Positions 44,011 to 52,427 of a DNA stretch of 64,000 nucleotides are shown piece after piece. The notes below the pieces were generated by a model. It searched no databases, was not told the origin of the DNA, and saw nothing but the letters and a program-made list of their open reading frames with translations. The position numbers and the translations under genes are program-made. The stretch's first letter is position 1. Each line of letters starts with the position of its first letter. The DNA is from an uncultured Spirochaetaceae bacterium. Lineage in GTDB: Bacteria > Spirochaetota > Spirochaetia > Sphaerochaetales > Sphaerochaetaceae. The stretch is from contig CALXLH010000024.1 of assembly GCA_944389145.1 (NCBI GenBank), forward strand, positions 1 through 64,000, in the 5' to 3' direction.

Positions 44011-44016
44011 TATAAT
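44011..44016 (+). promoter_or_regulatory. Consensus -10 box before the GH2-like gene
   Basis: A perfect TATAAT lies 8 bases before the ATG at 44025, with no ribosome site between. No good -35 is visible. Confidence 0.6.
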
Positions 44017-44024
44017 CTAATTAT

Positions 44025-45842
44025 ATGGAAAGAATCGTCCTCGATGGCCTCTGGGAAGCAGAGGCAAGAAGGCTTGATGATAACTCATTCATGAAAGAAG
44101 GAGACAGGATCACCCTTGATATCCCCGGCGATCTGCTGAAGGCACTTTCTGCCTCTCTCGTCATACCCGATCCGCATATAGCGCTCAATGGAAAGGCCTC
44201 AAGGTGGGTCAGCTCATCGGAATGGACGCTCCGGCGGACCTTTGATCTCTCTGGAGGCGGCATCGCCTATTACAAAGGACCTGATGCCAGGATAAACGGC
44301 AGTGCCGTAAGCGGCAGCTCGATCGTCAGCCACGCAGTGCGGGAAGGTGAGAACTCGATAGAGATAGATACCGGAAGCACGCTCCCATCCGACATCCAGA
44401 TCATCGCGACGGACGGCAGTGCCATCGTAAGCGCCAGGACCTCTCCCAGGCACATGGATGGAAATGACTGGGTAATCGAGATCGCGCTTGATATCCTCAG
44501 CGCTGAGGATGGCGAGGCAATCATTTCAACGGAGCTCCATGGGGAGAGGAGCGAAGGAAGGATAGCGGTAAGGAAAGGCATCGCGACCTATCCGATCAAG
44601 CTCTCCGTAAGGAATCCTGAGCTATGGTATCCGAATGGATATGGGTATCCTCACCTTTATCCCTTATCGATCTCGCTCAGCGATTCACGCCATGACAGCT
44701 TCGTCGCATTCCGATCAGGCTGCACGATATACGAGAAGGGAGCGATACTCTCAGAGCTTTGCGGCGATGCGACCTCCCATGATTACGAACACCTTATGAA
44801 AGGCGTCGCAGAAGCCAATATGAACACGCTCTACGCGGAAGGAGGCGGTTCCGAAAAGCTCAAGGATGCGGCCGACCGCTATGGAATCATCATACGTTCC
44901 CTTCCGGTAGGAATGCGAATCCATCAGATCAGGCTCCTCCCTTCGCCTCCATCGATGAGTACGATAGCGGCATTCGCCACGCTCACGGCAGACCTTTCCA
45001 TGTCATCACCCGTGATGGAAGCGCATGAGGATGAACCGGGGCTTGCGGCAGAGACGGAACGCCTGGCTACGGAAAGCTTCAGGCTGCCATCGACATTCGA
45101 GAAAGGAACCTACCTGTCAGGACTATATGCCGCTCTTGATGCAGCGGACGATGCATCAAGGACCAGGGCAAGGCAGGAAGCGTCCGGCATCGTCCTGGAC
45201 AAGCTCAACAGCACAAGGCCATCGGTATCGAGGAACGCTGTCGAATACAGCGGGAAATGGAAGATCCCGATGTATGCAGCACGCCTCTTCTACTCTCCGG
45301 TCTGCCCGCTGATGTTCATAGAGGATGATGTGCTGCAGGTGTATGCGGTCAATGACAGCCATGAGCCCGTCAAGGCAGAGCTTTCGGTCAAGTTCAGGAC
45401 CTTCGATGGCAAGAAGAGGGACAGCAGGGAGTATGCCGTGCTCCTCGATCCGATGAGCGCGAGGAAGATAGACTCATTCCGGCTCGACAGGATCAGGCGC
45501 GACGAGACCTTCTGCTACACGAAGCTCAGCACGAAGAACCTCCTCAGGGAACGAAACCTACTCCTGACCGACTTCCGGAGTGCCAGGCTTGAAGACCCCA
45601 GGCTGACATATGAGTGCATCAAGGCAGGAGGACGCATGATAAGCATCAGGCTCAGGGCTGAGAAGCCAGCGTTCTATGTCACGCTGGATGCAGGAAGCAT
45701 CAAGGGCATATTCTCAGACAACATGATCTCCGTACGGCCTTCTGCCGAGAAGAGCGTCATATTCAGATCCGATGATGAAGTCAGCCTTGATGATTTCATA
45801 GCCAGCCTGAAGGTATATGACCTTTATAGCGCGATGCGGTGA
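44025..45842 (+). CDS. Degenerate GH2 beta-mannosidase-like protein
   Basis: A 605-residue protein with the shape of a GH2 beta-mannosidase that has lost much of its catalytic barrel. The N-terminal sugar-binding sandwich and the Ig-like part ending in ELWYPNGYGYPHLYP are kept. Where the barrel should start, EANMNTLYAEGGGSEKLKD stands for the usual N-x-x-R-x-W-G-G-G run, with Arg and Trp gone. The central part with the two catalytic Glu is much shortened. The barrel end survives as AVEYSGKWKIPMYAARLFYSP, a decayed form of the WP-S-x-x-D-Y-x-G-x-W-K region. Family members have about 830 residues. It is probably a carbohydrate-binding pseudoenzyme. Confidence 0.75.
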   Translation: MERIVLDGLWEAEARRLDDNSFMKEGDRITLDIPGDLLKALSASLVIPDPHIALNGKASRWVSSSEWTLRRTFDLSGGGIAYYKGPDARINGSAVSGSSIVSHAVREGENSIEIDTGSTLPSDIQIIATDGSAIVSARTSPRHMDGNDWVIEIALDILSAEDGEAIISTELHGERSEGRIAVRKGIATYPIKLSVRNPELWYPNGYGYPHLYPLSISLSDSRHDSFVAFRSGCTIYEKGAILSELCGDATSHDYEHLMKGVAEANMNTLYAEGGGSEKLKDAADRYGIIIRSLPVGMRIHQIRLLPSPPSMSTIAAFATLTADLSMSSPVMEAHEDEPGLAAETERLATESFRLPSTFEKGTYLSGLYAALDAADDASRTRARQEASGIVLDKLNSTRPSVSRNAVEYSGKWKIPMYAARLFYSPVCPLMFIEDDVLQVYAVNDSHEPVKAELSVKFRTFDGKKRDSREYAVLLDPMSARKIDSFRLDRIRRDETFCYTKLSTKNLLRERNLLLTDFRSARLEDPRLTYECIKAGGRMISIRLRAEKPAFYVTLDAGSIKGIFSDNMISVRPSAEKSVIFRSDDEVSLDDFIASLKVYDLYSAMR

Positions 45843-46115
45843 AAGCAGCCTCCTCATTCCGACCGGGGAGGCTAAGCAATCCTGCATATGCAATCGATTA
45901 GCAGCAATATATTGATTAAAATATCACAATAAGATATGAAACTGTCCGTTTTCAGCCCTTTACGGCAGTCAGAACCGGTATTATATCTAGAAGCGTGATT
46001 GTCCGCATGCTTTCGCGGCCCATCAGGATCTTTCCTGATTCACCGCGCAGGTATATGAACGAGTGGGGGTTGGGTCATCGCTCGCGCCATGTGGCGAGGG
46101 GAACGAGGTGCTCAT
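45843..46115 (+). promoter_or_regulatory. Gap with promoter-like boxes and a structured leader
   Basis: No gene is seen here. A short hairpin (AGCCTCC/GGAGGCT, 45847-45873) follows the GH2-like gene. TTGATT (about 45913), 17 bases, TATGAA and a second pair TTTACG-17-TATATC (about 45959-45987) look like promoters. The 3' part (about 45998-46090) can form several stems, among them ATCAGGA/TCCTGAT, CCGC/GCGG and CTCGC/GCGAG. I could not match it to a known riboswitch, SRP RNA or other RNA family. Confidence 0.4.
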
Positions 46116-46325
46116 ATGAGGAAGAAGCTTATCTTGGCTCTTCTTTTCATCTTTGCCTTGCTATGCGCCTATCCGGCGTATTGCGAGAAGACGATTGCGA
46201 CGGCTACGCTGAAGGTAACGCTTCGCATACCGCCTAGGACCATCGATACGGCAGCCCCGGAAGGGGTATATGACGGATACACGCTGGCAAAGAGCAGCGA
46301 TACCATCTACATAACTGCATCTTGA
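46116..46325 (+). CDS. Small exported protein of unknown function
   Basis: A 69-residue protein with a signal peptide of about 22 residues (KKLILALLFIFALLCAYP as hydrophobic core) and a mature chain of about 45 residues. ATATLKVTLRIPPRTI reads as one or two beta strands. The start at 46116 has GAGG about 9 bases before it. No family is known to me. A structured leader lies upstream, and the yidD gene follows after 31 bases with its own promoter. Confidence 0.6.
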   Translation: MRKKLILALLFIFALLCAYPAYCEKTIATATLKVTLRIPPRTIDTAAPEGVYDGYTLAKSSDTIYITAS

Positions 46326-46350
46326 TTGCCCTCTTCTCGCTGAGTATCCT
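46322..46350 (+). promoter_or_regulatory. Promoter giving a leaderless yidD mRNA
   Basis: TTGATT, exactly 17 bases, TATCCT, then 6 bases to the GTG at 46357. It overlaps the stop codon of the small exported protein. Confidence 0.68.
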
Positions 46351-46356
46351 CAGAGC

Positions 46357-46638
46357 GTGAGGAAATTCCTTCGAGAACTCTATCTCATACCGGTATATCT
46401 CTATAAAGGCCTGATAAGCCCATTCACAGGGCCATGCTGCCGCTATACCCCGTCATGCTCGTCATATTTCGTGGAAGCGGTGAGGAAGTTCGGCGTCATA
46501 CGGGGCAGCATCATGGGCGGGATACGCATACTCAGGTGCAGCAGCCGCTTCCTCGGTGGCCCGGATCCCGTACCTGATCACTGGTCGCTCAAGCAGATAC
46601 GCTCTGACTGGATAGCATACCGCAGGCCTAAGGACTAG
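46357..46638 (+). CDS. yidD: Membrane protein insertion efficiency factor YidD
   Basis: A 93-residue protein with the whole YidD pattern: an N-terminal amphipathic helix, YKGLISPFTGPCCRYTPSCS with the conserved Cys residues, SYFVEAVRKFGVIRG, and the late GGPDPVPDHW. It helps YidC insert inner-membrane proteins. In many bacteria it stands in the rpmH-rnpA-yidD-yidC run; here it is alone. The GTG start is supported by the promoter 6 bases upstream. The stop overlaps that of the methyltransferase gene on the other strand. Confidence 0.93.
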   Translation: MRKFLRELYLIPVYLYKGLISPFTGPCCRYTPSCSSYFVEAVRKFGVIRGSIMGGIRILRCSSRFLGGPDPVPDHWSLKQIRSDWIAYRRPKD

Positions 46639-47765
46639 CAGCGGTCAAGCACGAACGCACTCTCCTCATGTCCGGATCCCGGATAGAAATCGAATACGCG
46701 GGCCTTCGTGACCGCATACTCCTTGAGGCTCGATATATCCCTGGCCGCAGTGGCGCTGTCGCAGGAAACATATATGATGCGCCCGGCCCCGAATGAAGAG
46801 ATCAGGGAAAGCGCTTCCCTGCTCATCCCGACGCGAGGAGGATCGACGATGACAGTATCAGGAACGATGGACTTCCTGTTCCAAAGAGCCACATCAGCGG
46901 TGAAGGAGAGCGCTGACGGCGCGTTTCTCTGGGAGAGGGCGAGGCAGCGCCTGTCCCTCTCCACCGCATATACCTTCCGGCCGCTCCCCTCGAAGAGCGC
47001 GGAAAACGTACCCACCCCGCTGTAGAGATCCATCACGACCTCCCCCTGCGTATTATCACGGACGAAGGAGAGAAGCTCCGGAAGGACCCTAGGATTAGAC
47101 TGGAAGAATACAGATGCCGACACAAGGTATCTGATATCATCTACGGTTATCGTGACAGGCTCATCGCCAAGCGATACGCCCTCATCCCCTGCGAATGCCG
47201 GGACCTCCGCGAATCCTCCCCTGGCACGGTTCTCGAACATCGCCTTCCTCGCCGCATCGATAAGCTCACGGCCATCCCGAAGAAGCCCATCAAGCCTTCC
47301 GGAGAGGAGAGGACAGCCCTCGATATGGATCACCTCATTGCTCTTTCTCGCCATGAAGCCCCATTGCCTGTCCCGGAGCGAGACATGGAAGCGGGCCCTG
47401 TGGCGATAGCCCTTCCCATCACCGAAGGCAGGCTCTTCGAAAGGAGGCAGCACGGATAGCTTTCCGATGCGGACGAGATTATCGCGCACGATGCTCTCCT
47501 TTATCGATGCGCTATCCCGTTCGGAGACTATCTGGAAGCTGCAGCCTCCGCAGAGGCCATAATACGGACAGATAGGGACACGCCTCATAGGAGAAGGATC
47601 AAGCACCTCCTGCAGCTCGGCCTTGAGGGTACCGGCCTTCCCATCCACGATGCTGCATTCCACGATCTCGCCTGGCAGCGCCCCTCGTACAAGCACCGCC
47701 CTCCCGCTCCCATCATGCGAGAGTCCAAGGCAATCGGTGACAGCCTTCTCTATCCTCAGACGCAT
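46635..47765 (-). CDS. RNA m5U methyltransferase (RlmD/RumA family)
   Basis: A 376-residue SAM-dependent uracil-5 methyltransferase with an N-terminal TRAM-like domain. The iron-sulfur Cys set is CPYYGLCGGC plus GCPLL further on. The methyltransferase part has VFFQSNPRV, DLYSGVGTFSALF, IVDPPRVGMS and the catalytic Cys in IIYVSCDSATAARD. It probably modifies 23S rRNA. The end GHEESAFVLDRC differs from the usual HVE tail of the family. It overlaps the pepF stop by about 10 bases. Confidence 0.9.
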   Translation of the reverse strand: MRLRIEKAVTDCLGLSHDGSGRAVLVRGALPGEIVECSIVDGKAGTLKAELQEVLDPSPMRRVPICPYYGLCGGCSFQIVSERDSASIKESIVRDNLVRIGKLSVLPPFEEPAFGDGKGYRHRARFHVSLRDRQWGFMARKSNEVIHIEGCPLLSGRLDGLLRDGRELIDAARKAMFENRARGGFAEVPAFAGDEGVSLGDEPVTITVDDIRYLVSASVFFQSNPRVLPELLSFVRDNTQGEVVMDLYSGVGTFSALFEGSGRKVYAVERDRRCLALSQRNAPSALSFTADVALWNRKSIVPDTVIVDPPRVGMSREALSLISSFGAGRIIYVSCDSATAARDISSLKEYAVTKARVFDFYPGSGHEESAFVLDRC

Positions 47766-49414
47766 CCTTCCATCCTCTCCTTGAATGAGCGTATCAGCTC
47801 CACGCCCCTCATCCAGAATCCCACATCCTCCGCATCTATTCCAACGGAACGGAGAAGCGGCAGCACCTCCTCGCTTCCAGTACGCTCAAGAAGCGAGCGG
47901 TATGTGATATCGAAACCGGCCTCATCCTTCATGGAATACAATGAGAGCGCCAGCAGGAGGCCGAAGGCATATGGATAGTTGTAGAATGAGAATGAGGCAT
48001 CATAGTAATGGGACTTGACTGCCCACATATACGGATGAAGCACCTTCAGGGAATCTCCATATGCATCGCGCTGGGAGCGTGCCATCATGTCGCAGCACTC
48101 AGCTGCGCTAGCCTCCCCTTCCCTGCGCCTGTCGAAGAACCTGGACTCAAAGAGATATCTTGAGTATATATCCACGATCGTCTGGCAGGCAGATGACAGG
48201 AACTGCTCCGTTATGAAAAGCTCCTCATCCCTGCTCCTGGCACTGGCAAGCAGGGAATCGGTCACCAGAAGCTCGCCGAAGATGGACGCTGTCTCTGCAA
48301 GCGTCATAGGATAGGTTGCCTGAGAAGGCGGAAGATTCCGGAGAACGCTGTCATGATAGGCATGCCCCAGCTCATGGGCAAGGGTCAGCACGCTGTCATG
48401 CGTTGAATCGAAGTTGCAGAACACGCGGCTCTCCCGGGAAATCGGAAAGTATGCATCATAGGCTCCTCCAGCCTTCCCCTCATGCGGCTCGGCATCGATC
48501 CAGGAGCTATCGAAGGCATGACAGGCGAAAGCAGCCATATCATGGCTGAAGGCATCATAGGCAGAAAGCACTATTTCCCTTGCCTCATCGAAGCTGTAGC
48601 TTCCGCTGCTGCCCACAGGGGCAAAGAGATCGAAGAAGGAGAAGTCGTCCACGCCGAGCAGCCTTGCCTTGAGAGAGAGGTATTCATGAAAGAGAGGCAA
48701 TGACGACTCCATTGCGGAGAGAAGCGCATCGAGCGTCCTTGGCGTGATACGAGAGGCAAAGAGCGAGCGGGCTATCGGGCTCTCCCATCCTCGCTGCCTC
48801 TCAAGCGTAAGAGCTGTTCCCTTCACGCCGTTAAGCGCGGATGCAAAGGAGAAGCGATGGCTCTCAAGAAGCGATATCTCATGCTCGAAGGCATCCTTCC
48901 GGACAGTCCGGTCAGGACTGAACGCGAGGCTCCGCAGATCCGTAAGCGTCTTCTCGCCATCCTTGATTGAGGAAGACAGCGTCTCCTGAAGCCTAGACCA
49001 GGCATTCTCCCCGGAACGGGCAAGCTCAGCAGCCAGCGCCTCCTCCCTCTCGCTCATCAGATGCTTCGCCTCGGTCCGAAGCTCCCTCAGGAGGAGAGGA
49101 TCATCAGCCTTAGCCTCAGACTGTCCGACGAAGCGCGTGAAGCGATCCTCTGCCTTCTTGTAGATGACCTCCGCATCCTCCACTGCAGAAAGGGCCTTTA
49201 GATAGCCCTCATTCTCCGAATCGGTGGAAATAAGGGCACTTACATATGCATCAAGATTCACCATCAGCGCAGTAAGCTCATCGAAGAGCGCGAGGCTAGG
49301 CTCCTCCTCCAAGGCAGAGGCCAGTACCCTTACCCGGCCGAGATCATCAGAGAATTCCTTAGAGCCTACCGAAGGATATATCGCATCAAGTGACCAGCGT
49401 GGAAGATCATTCAT
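47756..49414 (-). CDS. pepF: Oligoendopeptidase F (M3 family)
   Basis: A 552-residue zinc peptidase. LTLAHELGHAYHDS holds HExxH, and the third ligand Glu follows in MTLAETASIFGELL. PRWSLDAIYPSVGS is the usual N-terminus of PepF. It cleaves short peptides in the cytosol. The ATG at 49414 lies 6 bases after TAGACT on the minus strand, with TTGTGA 18 bases further up, and no ribosome site. It is also downstream of the structured RNA element at 49476-49579, if that is read on the minus strand. Confidence 0.94.
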   Translation of the reverse strand: MNDLPRWSLDAIYPSVGSKEFSDDLGRVRVLASALEEEPSLALFDELTALMVNLDAYVSALISTDSENEGYLKALSAVEDAEVIYKKAEDRFTRFVGQSEAKADDPLLLRELRTEAKHLMSEREEALAAELARSGENAWSRLQETLSSSIKDGEKTLTDLRSLAFSPDRTVRKDAFEHEISLLESHRFSFASALNGVKGTALTLERQRGWESPIARSLFASRITPRTLDALLSAMESSLPLFHEYLSLKARLLGVDDFSFFDLFAPVGSSGSYSFDEAREIVLSAYDAFSHDMAAFACHAFDSSWIDAEPHEGKAGGAYDAYFPISRESRVFCNFDSTHDSVLTLAHELGHAYHDSVLRNLPPSQATYPMTLAETASIFGELLVTDSLLASARSRDEELFITEQFLSSACQTIVDIYSRYLFESRFFDRRREGEASAAECCDMMARSQRDAYGDSLKVLHPYMWAVKSHYYDASFSFYNYPYAFGLLLALSLYSMKDEAGFDITYRSLLERTGSEEVLPLLRSVGIDAEDVGFWMRGVELIRSFKERMEGCV

Positions 49415-49420
49415 AGCCAG

Positions 49421-49450
49421 AGTCTAGCATTTCCATCAGATCAATCACAA
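49421..49450 (-). promoter_or_regulatory. Promoter giving a leaderless pepF mRNA
   Basis: On the minus strand TTGTGA, 18 bases, TAGACT, then 6 bases to the pepF ATG at 49414. Confidence 0.6.
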
Positions 49451-49475
49451 CGAGGAAAGCCTTACGGAAAAGAAG

Positions 49476-49579
49476 CAAGCCCCCGCTTCTGATGCCCGGG
49501 GGCTTGATAGCTATAATACCCTATGCCTACAACGGCATTTATAGTCTCACACGGCTTTACTCTGCCGTCAAGCCCTTTT
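49476..49579. ncRNA. Candidate structured RNA with competing hairpins
   Basis: Three segments share one sequence: A (49476-49485, CAAGCCCCCG), B (49497-49506, CGGGGGCTTG) and C (49568-49575, TCAAGCCC). B can pair with A (10 bp, 11-base loop) or with C (8 bp, GGGCTTGA), and the B-C helix would enclose two more stems: CTATAA/TTATAG stacked on ATGCC/GGCAT, and ACGGC/GCCGT. On the minus strand the C-B helix forms first and the B-A hairpin is followed by CTTCTTTTCC, the layout of a riboswitch or attenuator before pepF. On the plus strand C is followed by TTTT. I know no RNA family that matches. Confidence 0.55.
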
Positions 49580-49698
49580 CATGAGGATTCATGAAATCGA
49601 TATCGGCTATTATATTGTTATTTAGGATTGATAATCATTTATTAATATTAAGGAGTCAAAGAAGGAGAAAAGGGCTATCATCATATAAAGGGGCAGAC

Positions 49699-51156
49699 AT
49701 GAAGGAACGGACATATATAGCGATAGATCTCAAATCCTTCTATGCCTCCGTCGAATGCCGAGAGAGAGGGCTTGACGCGCTCGACACCGCGCTCGTGGTA
49801 GCAGATGAGAGCCGTACGGATAAGACCATCTGCCTGGCAGTCTCCCCCGCCCTCAAGGCATATGGCATTCCTGGACGATGCCGTCTCTTCGAAGTCAGGG
49901 AGAAGGTGAGGGAAGCCAATGCATCCAGAAGGCGCAACGCCGGACGCAGCGTACTTGTCGGCAAGTCATGCTCGGCAAGGGAGCTTTCGCTCAGGCCCGA
50001 GAAAGCGCTGGATTTCGTGATCGCGGAACCGAGGATGGCCCTGTATATCGAATACAGCACCAGGATCTATGAGATATATCTCCGGTATATCTCGCCCGAT
50101 GACATGCATGTCTACTCAATCGATGAGGTGTTCATAGATGCTACCGACTACATCTCGATATACGGCATGACGGCAGAGGAACTTGCCAGAAGGATGATAC
50201 TCGACGTGCTTGATGCTACAGGCATAACCGCTACGGCAGGGATCGGAGAGAACCTGTACCTTGCCAAGGTCGCCATGGACATAGTGGCGAAGCATATCCC
50301 GCAAGATGGGAACGGGGTAAGGATAGCGCGTCTGGACGAGATGGAGTACAGGAGGCGCCTATGGTCGCACAGGCCGCTCACTGACTTCTGGCGCGTAGGA
50401 CGCGGATATGCGAAGAAGCTTGAGGAAAAGAGGATATTCACCATGGGGGACATAGCAAGATGCTCCATCGATCATGAAGATGTCCTATACGACCTGTTCG
50501 GCGTCAATGCGGAGCTCCTGATAGACCACGCCTGGGGCTGGGAGCCATGCACGATGAAGGCGATAAGATCATACAAGCCAGAGGATAGCAGCATCGGTTC
50601 CGGGCAGGTGCTGCAATCGGCATATACGGCTGGCAAGGCAAGGCTCGTGATACAGGAGATGGCTGATGCCCTATCCATGGACCTGCTATCGAGAGGTCTC
50701 GTGACAGCCCAGATCGTGCTTACGGTCGGCTATGATGCGGAAAGCCTCAGCAGCGGATACAATGGAATCGTCAAGCGCGATCGCTACGGACGCGCCGTAC
50801 CGAAGAGCGCGCATGGCACGGAGAACCTCTCCAGATACACATCATCCTCGAAGGCCCTGATGGAAGCTGCGGCGAGGCTCTTCGACAGGATAGCGGATAA
50901 GGACCTTCTCGTAAGAAGGATGTATATATCAGCCTGCGGCGTCATCGATGAGGATAAGGCTGCAAGCCATACCCAGCAGGATCTATTCGCAGGAGAAGCT
51001 CAGGATGGAGACGAAGGGAAGGAACGGCGGCTGCAGGCGGCAGCGCTCTCGATCAAGAAGCGCTTTGGCAGGAATGCCTTGCTAAGGGCGATGGATCTCA
51101 CGGAAGGAGCCACCGCAAGGGAACGCAACAGGCAGATAGGAGGGCATAAGGCATGA
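49699..51156 (+). CDS. Y-family DNA polymerase (DinB/UmuC group)
   Basis: A 485-residue translesion polymerase. AIDLKSFYASVECRERG has the first catalytic Asp and the steric-gate Tyr region, and VYSIDEVFIDATDY the SxDE pair. TATAGIGENLYLAKVA leads to the thumb, and the little-finger domain spans about 350-450. An extra C-terminal part of about 50 residues follows. The start at 49699 has AAGGGG; a longer frame from 49591 is AT-rich and unlike the family. It overlaps a YolD-like gene by 4 bases, the usual pairing in firmicutes and spirochaetes. A LexA site could not be identified. Confidence 0.9.
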   Translation: MKERTYIAIDLKSFYASVECRERGLDALDTALVVADESRTDKTICLAVSPALKAYGIPGRCRLFEVREKVREANASRRRNAGRSVLVGKSCSARELSLRPEKALDFVIAEPRMALYIEYSTRIYEIYLRYISPDDMHVYSIDEVFIDATDYISIYGMTAEELARRMILDVLDATGITATAGIGENLYLAKVAMDIVAKHIPQDGNGVRIARLDEMEYRRRLWSHRPLTDFWRVGRGYAKKLEEKRIFTMGDIARCSIDHEDVLYDLFGVNAELLIDHAWGWEPCTMKAIRSYKPEDSSIGSGQVLQSAYTAGKARLVIQEMADALSMDLLSRGLVTAQIVLTVGYDAESLSSGYNGIVKRDRYGRAVPKSAHGTENLSRYTSSSKALMEAAARLFDRIADKDLLVRRMYISACGVIDEDKAASHTQQDLFAGEAQDGDEGKERRLQAAALSIKKRFGRNALLRAMDLTEGATARERNRQIGGHKA

Positions 51157-51356
51157 AGGATGCATACGATGACATCATATGGATGGAACACCATACATCG
51201 AAGACAAGGCCGCGGATGCCGTTATCGGCCAGGGCTGCCCAGTTCTCTCCGTTCGCAGCCCTCTCCGGCTACGAGAGCGCGATAGAGGAAGCGGCAAGGA
51301 AGGCTGAGGAGAGAACTGAGAGAAGCTGGATCCTCGATGAGGATATTACTCGGTGA
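51153..51356 (+). CDS. YolD-like partner of the Y-family polymerase
   Basis: A 67-residue protein with the typical pattern HHTSKTRPRMPLSARAAQFS and PFAALSGYESAI. Such small proteins stand directly behind Y-family polymerase genes in many genomes and are thought to support translesion synthesis. The start lies in the polymerase stop (ATGA). The end overlaps the UPF0303 gene of the other strand by 11 bases. Confidence 0.85.
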   Translation: MKDAYDDIIWMEHHTSKTRPRMPLSARAAQFSPFAALSGYESAIEEAARKAEERTERSWILDEDITR

Positions 51357-51831
51357 GGGAAGGAGCCTCTATGCCAAGGTATTCAGACAGCACGGAGCAG
51401 ATCGACTGATGATCCTCCTCGCTAGGCATGCCTGAAACGGCTATCGATCCGATGCACAGTCCCGATTTGAGAAGTATGGGGAATGCCCCGCCTGCGAATG
51501 TATATTCAAGCGGAGAGAGTCCTATATCCTCCAGCGTACGCCTTCCCTTGTTATCGAGGGCTACATGCATCGAGCTGAGAGCGTTGAGCTCAGCTATATT
51601 GGCCTTACGTAGAGCCCAGCCGCGGTTATTCGCGGAAGAGCCTTCAAGAGACAAGGCGAACACCTCAAGGCCATTCACCCTTATCATGATATATGCGGAA
51701 GCGCCCTTGGAGATTATCCTCTCCGCAACAAGCTCGCCGATCCTCCTGAGATCGGAAAGAGATACGGTATCGAACCTCAGGAGCCTCTCCTGCGCCTCCA
51801 GGCGCCTCATCATCTCGTCCTTTTCCATCAT
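51346..51831 (-). CDS. UPF0303/GlcG-HbpS-like protein
   Basis: A 161-residue protein of the UPF0303 (heme-degrading-like) group. The N-terminal LEAQERLLRFDTVSLSDLRRIG, then SANNRGWALRKANI, and the glycine-rich YTFAGGAFPILLKSGLCIGS with AVSGMPSEEDHQ are family marks. Relatives bind small metabolites or heme; the role is not settled. It starts in the stop of the asparaginase-like gene (4-base overlap), so both are made together. Confidence 0.85.
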   Translation of the reverse strand: MMEKDEMMRRLEAQERLLRFDTVSLSDLRRIGELVAERIISKGASAYIMIRVNGLEVFALSLEGSSANNRGWALRKANIAELNALSSMHVALDNKGRRTLEDIGLSPLEYTFAGGAFPILLKSGLCIGSIAVSGMPSEEDHQSICSVLSEYLGIEAPSLTE

Positions 51832-52343
51832 TCCTCCTTTGCAAGGGCCTCGAATATGCCCTTATCCCTGTTCTTGCGTACGTTATCGGCATCGTAGATA
51901 CGGCCGCCCATGGTTATATACACGCCTGGCGGCAGCATCTGCACGGCACTGATCGCACATCCCAGATTGAACACGGCATCGCTGTCCTCAAGCGCATATG
52001 GGATCATGGCCCCGGTGAACACGAACACATGCCCGTCATCATCTCCAAGGCACTCCTTGAGCAGCTTTGCGGTATTCACCATCGTATCGGTTCCGTGGAT
52101 AACGACTACCATGCGCTCATGGGAGCTCATCGCGTTCCTGATTATCAGGGAACGCTGCTCTTCGGTCATGACAAGGCTATCAACGGCAAGGAGGCTATCA
52201 AGATGTACCGGAAGCGTCACGCGTGCCTGATTGAGTATGCGTGGCAGCTGGCTCTCGCGGAAGATAAGCTCCCCCTTCACCGCATCATAGAGCTTATCGA
52301 AGGTGCCGCCTGTCGTTATTATCCTTACGGTCTTATCATCCAT
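51828..52343 (-). CDS. Single-domain asparaginase-like protein
   Basis: A 171-residue protein that covers only the N-terminal domain of type I/II asparaginases (about 330 residues). The first catalytic Thr is in IITTGGTFDK, the Thr-Asp pair in VIHGTDTMVNTA, and FVFTGAMIPYAL and VRKNRDKGIFE follow, so the main active-site residues are kept. The C-terminal domain, which helps to close the site in dimers, is missing; start and stop are clean, so it is not a broken gene. The ATG lies 6 bases after TATATT on the minus strand. Confidence 0.85.
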   Translation of the reverse strand: MDDKTVRIITTGGTFDKLYDAVKGELIFRESQLPRILNQARVTLPVHLDSLLAVDSLVMTEEQRSLIIRNAMSSHERMVVVIHGTDTMVNTAKLLKECLGDDDGHVFVFTGAMIPYALEDSDAVFNLGCAISAVQMLPPGVYITMGGRIYDADNVRKNRDKGIFEALAKEE

Positions 52344-52389
52344 GGCCTGAATATAGCACCTAATCGCCTGTTAGACAGCATATTCCCAG

Positions 52390-52418
52390 TTGCCTAATGA
52401 AGGAGTTTGCAGTATCTT
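52390..52418 (+). promoter_or_regulatory. Promoter of tRNA-Gly
   Basis: TTGCCT (52390-52395), 17 bases, TATCTT (52413-52418), 9 bases before the tRNA 5' end. Confidence 0.7.
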
Positions 52419-52427
52419 TATGCCAAC

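Noticed and set aside
45998-46115. Known riboswitch or SRP RNA before the small exported protein
   Set aside because: Stems are possible, but the conserved sequences of c-di-GMP, cobalamin, TPP, ydaO, THF or SRP RNAs are not present.
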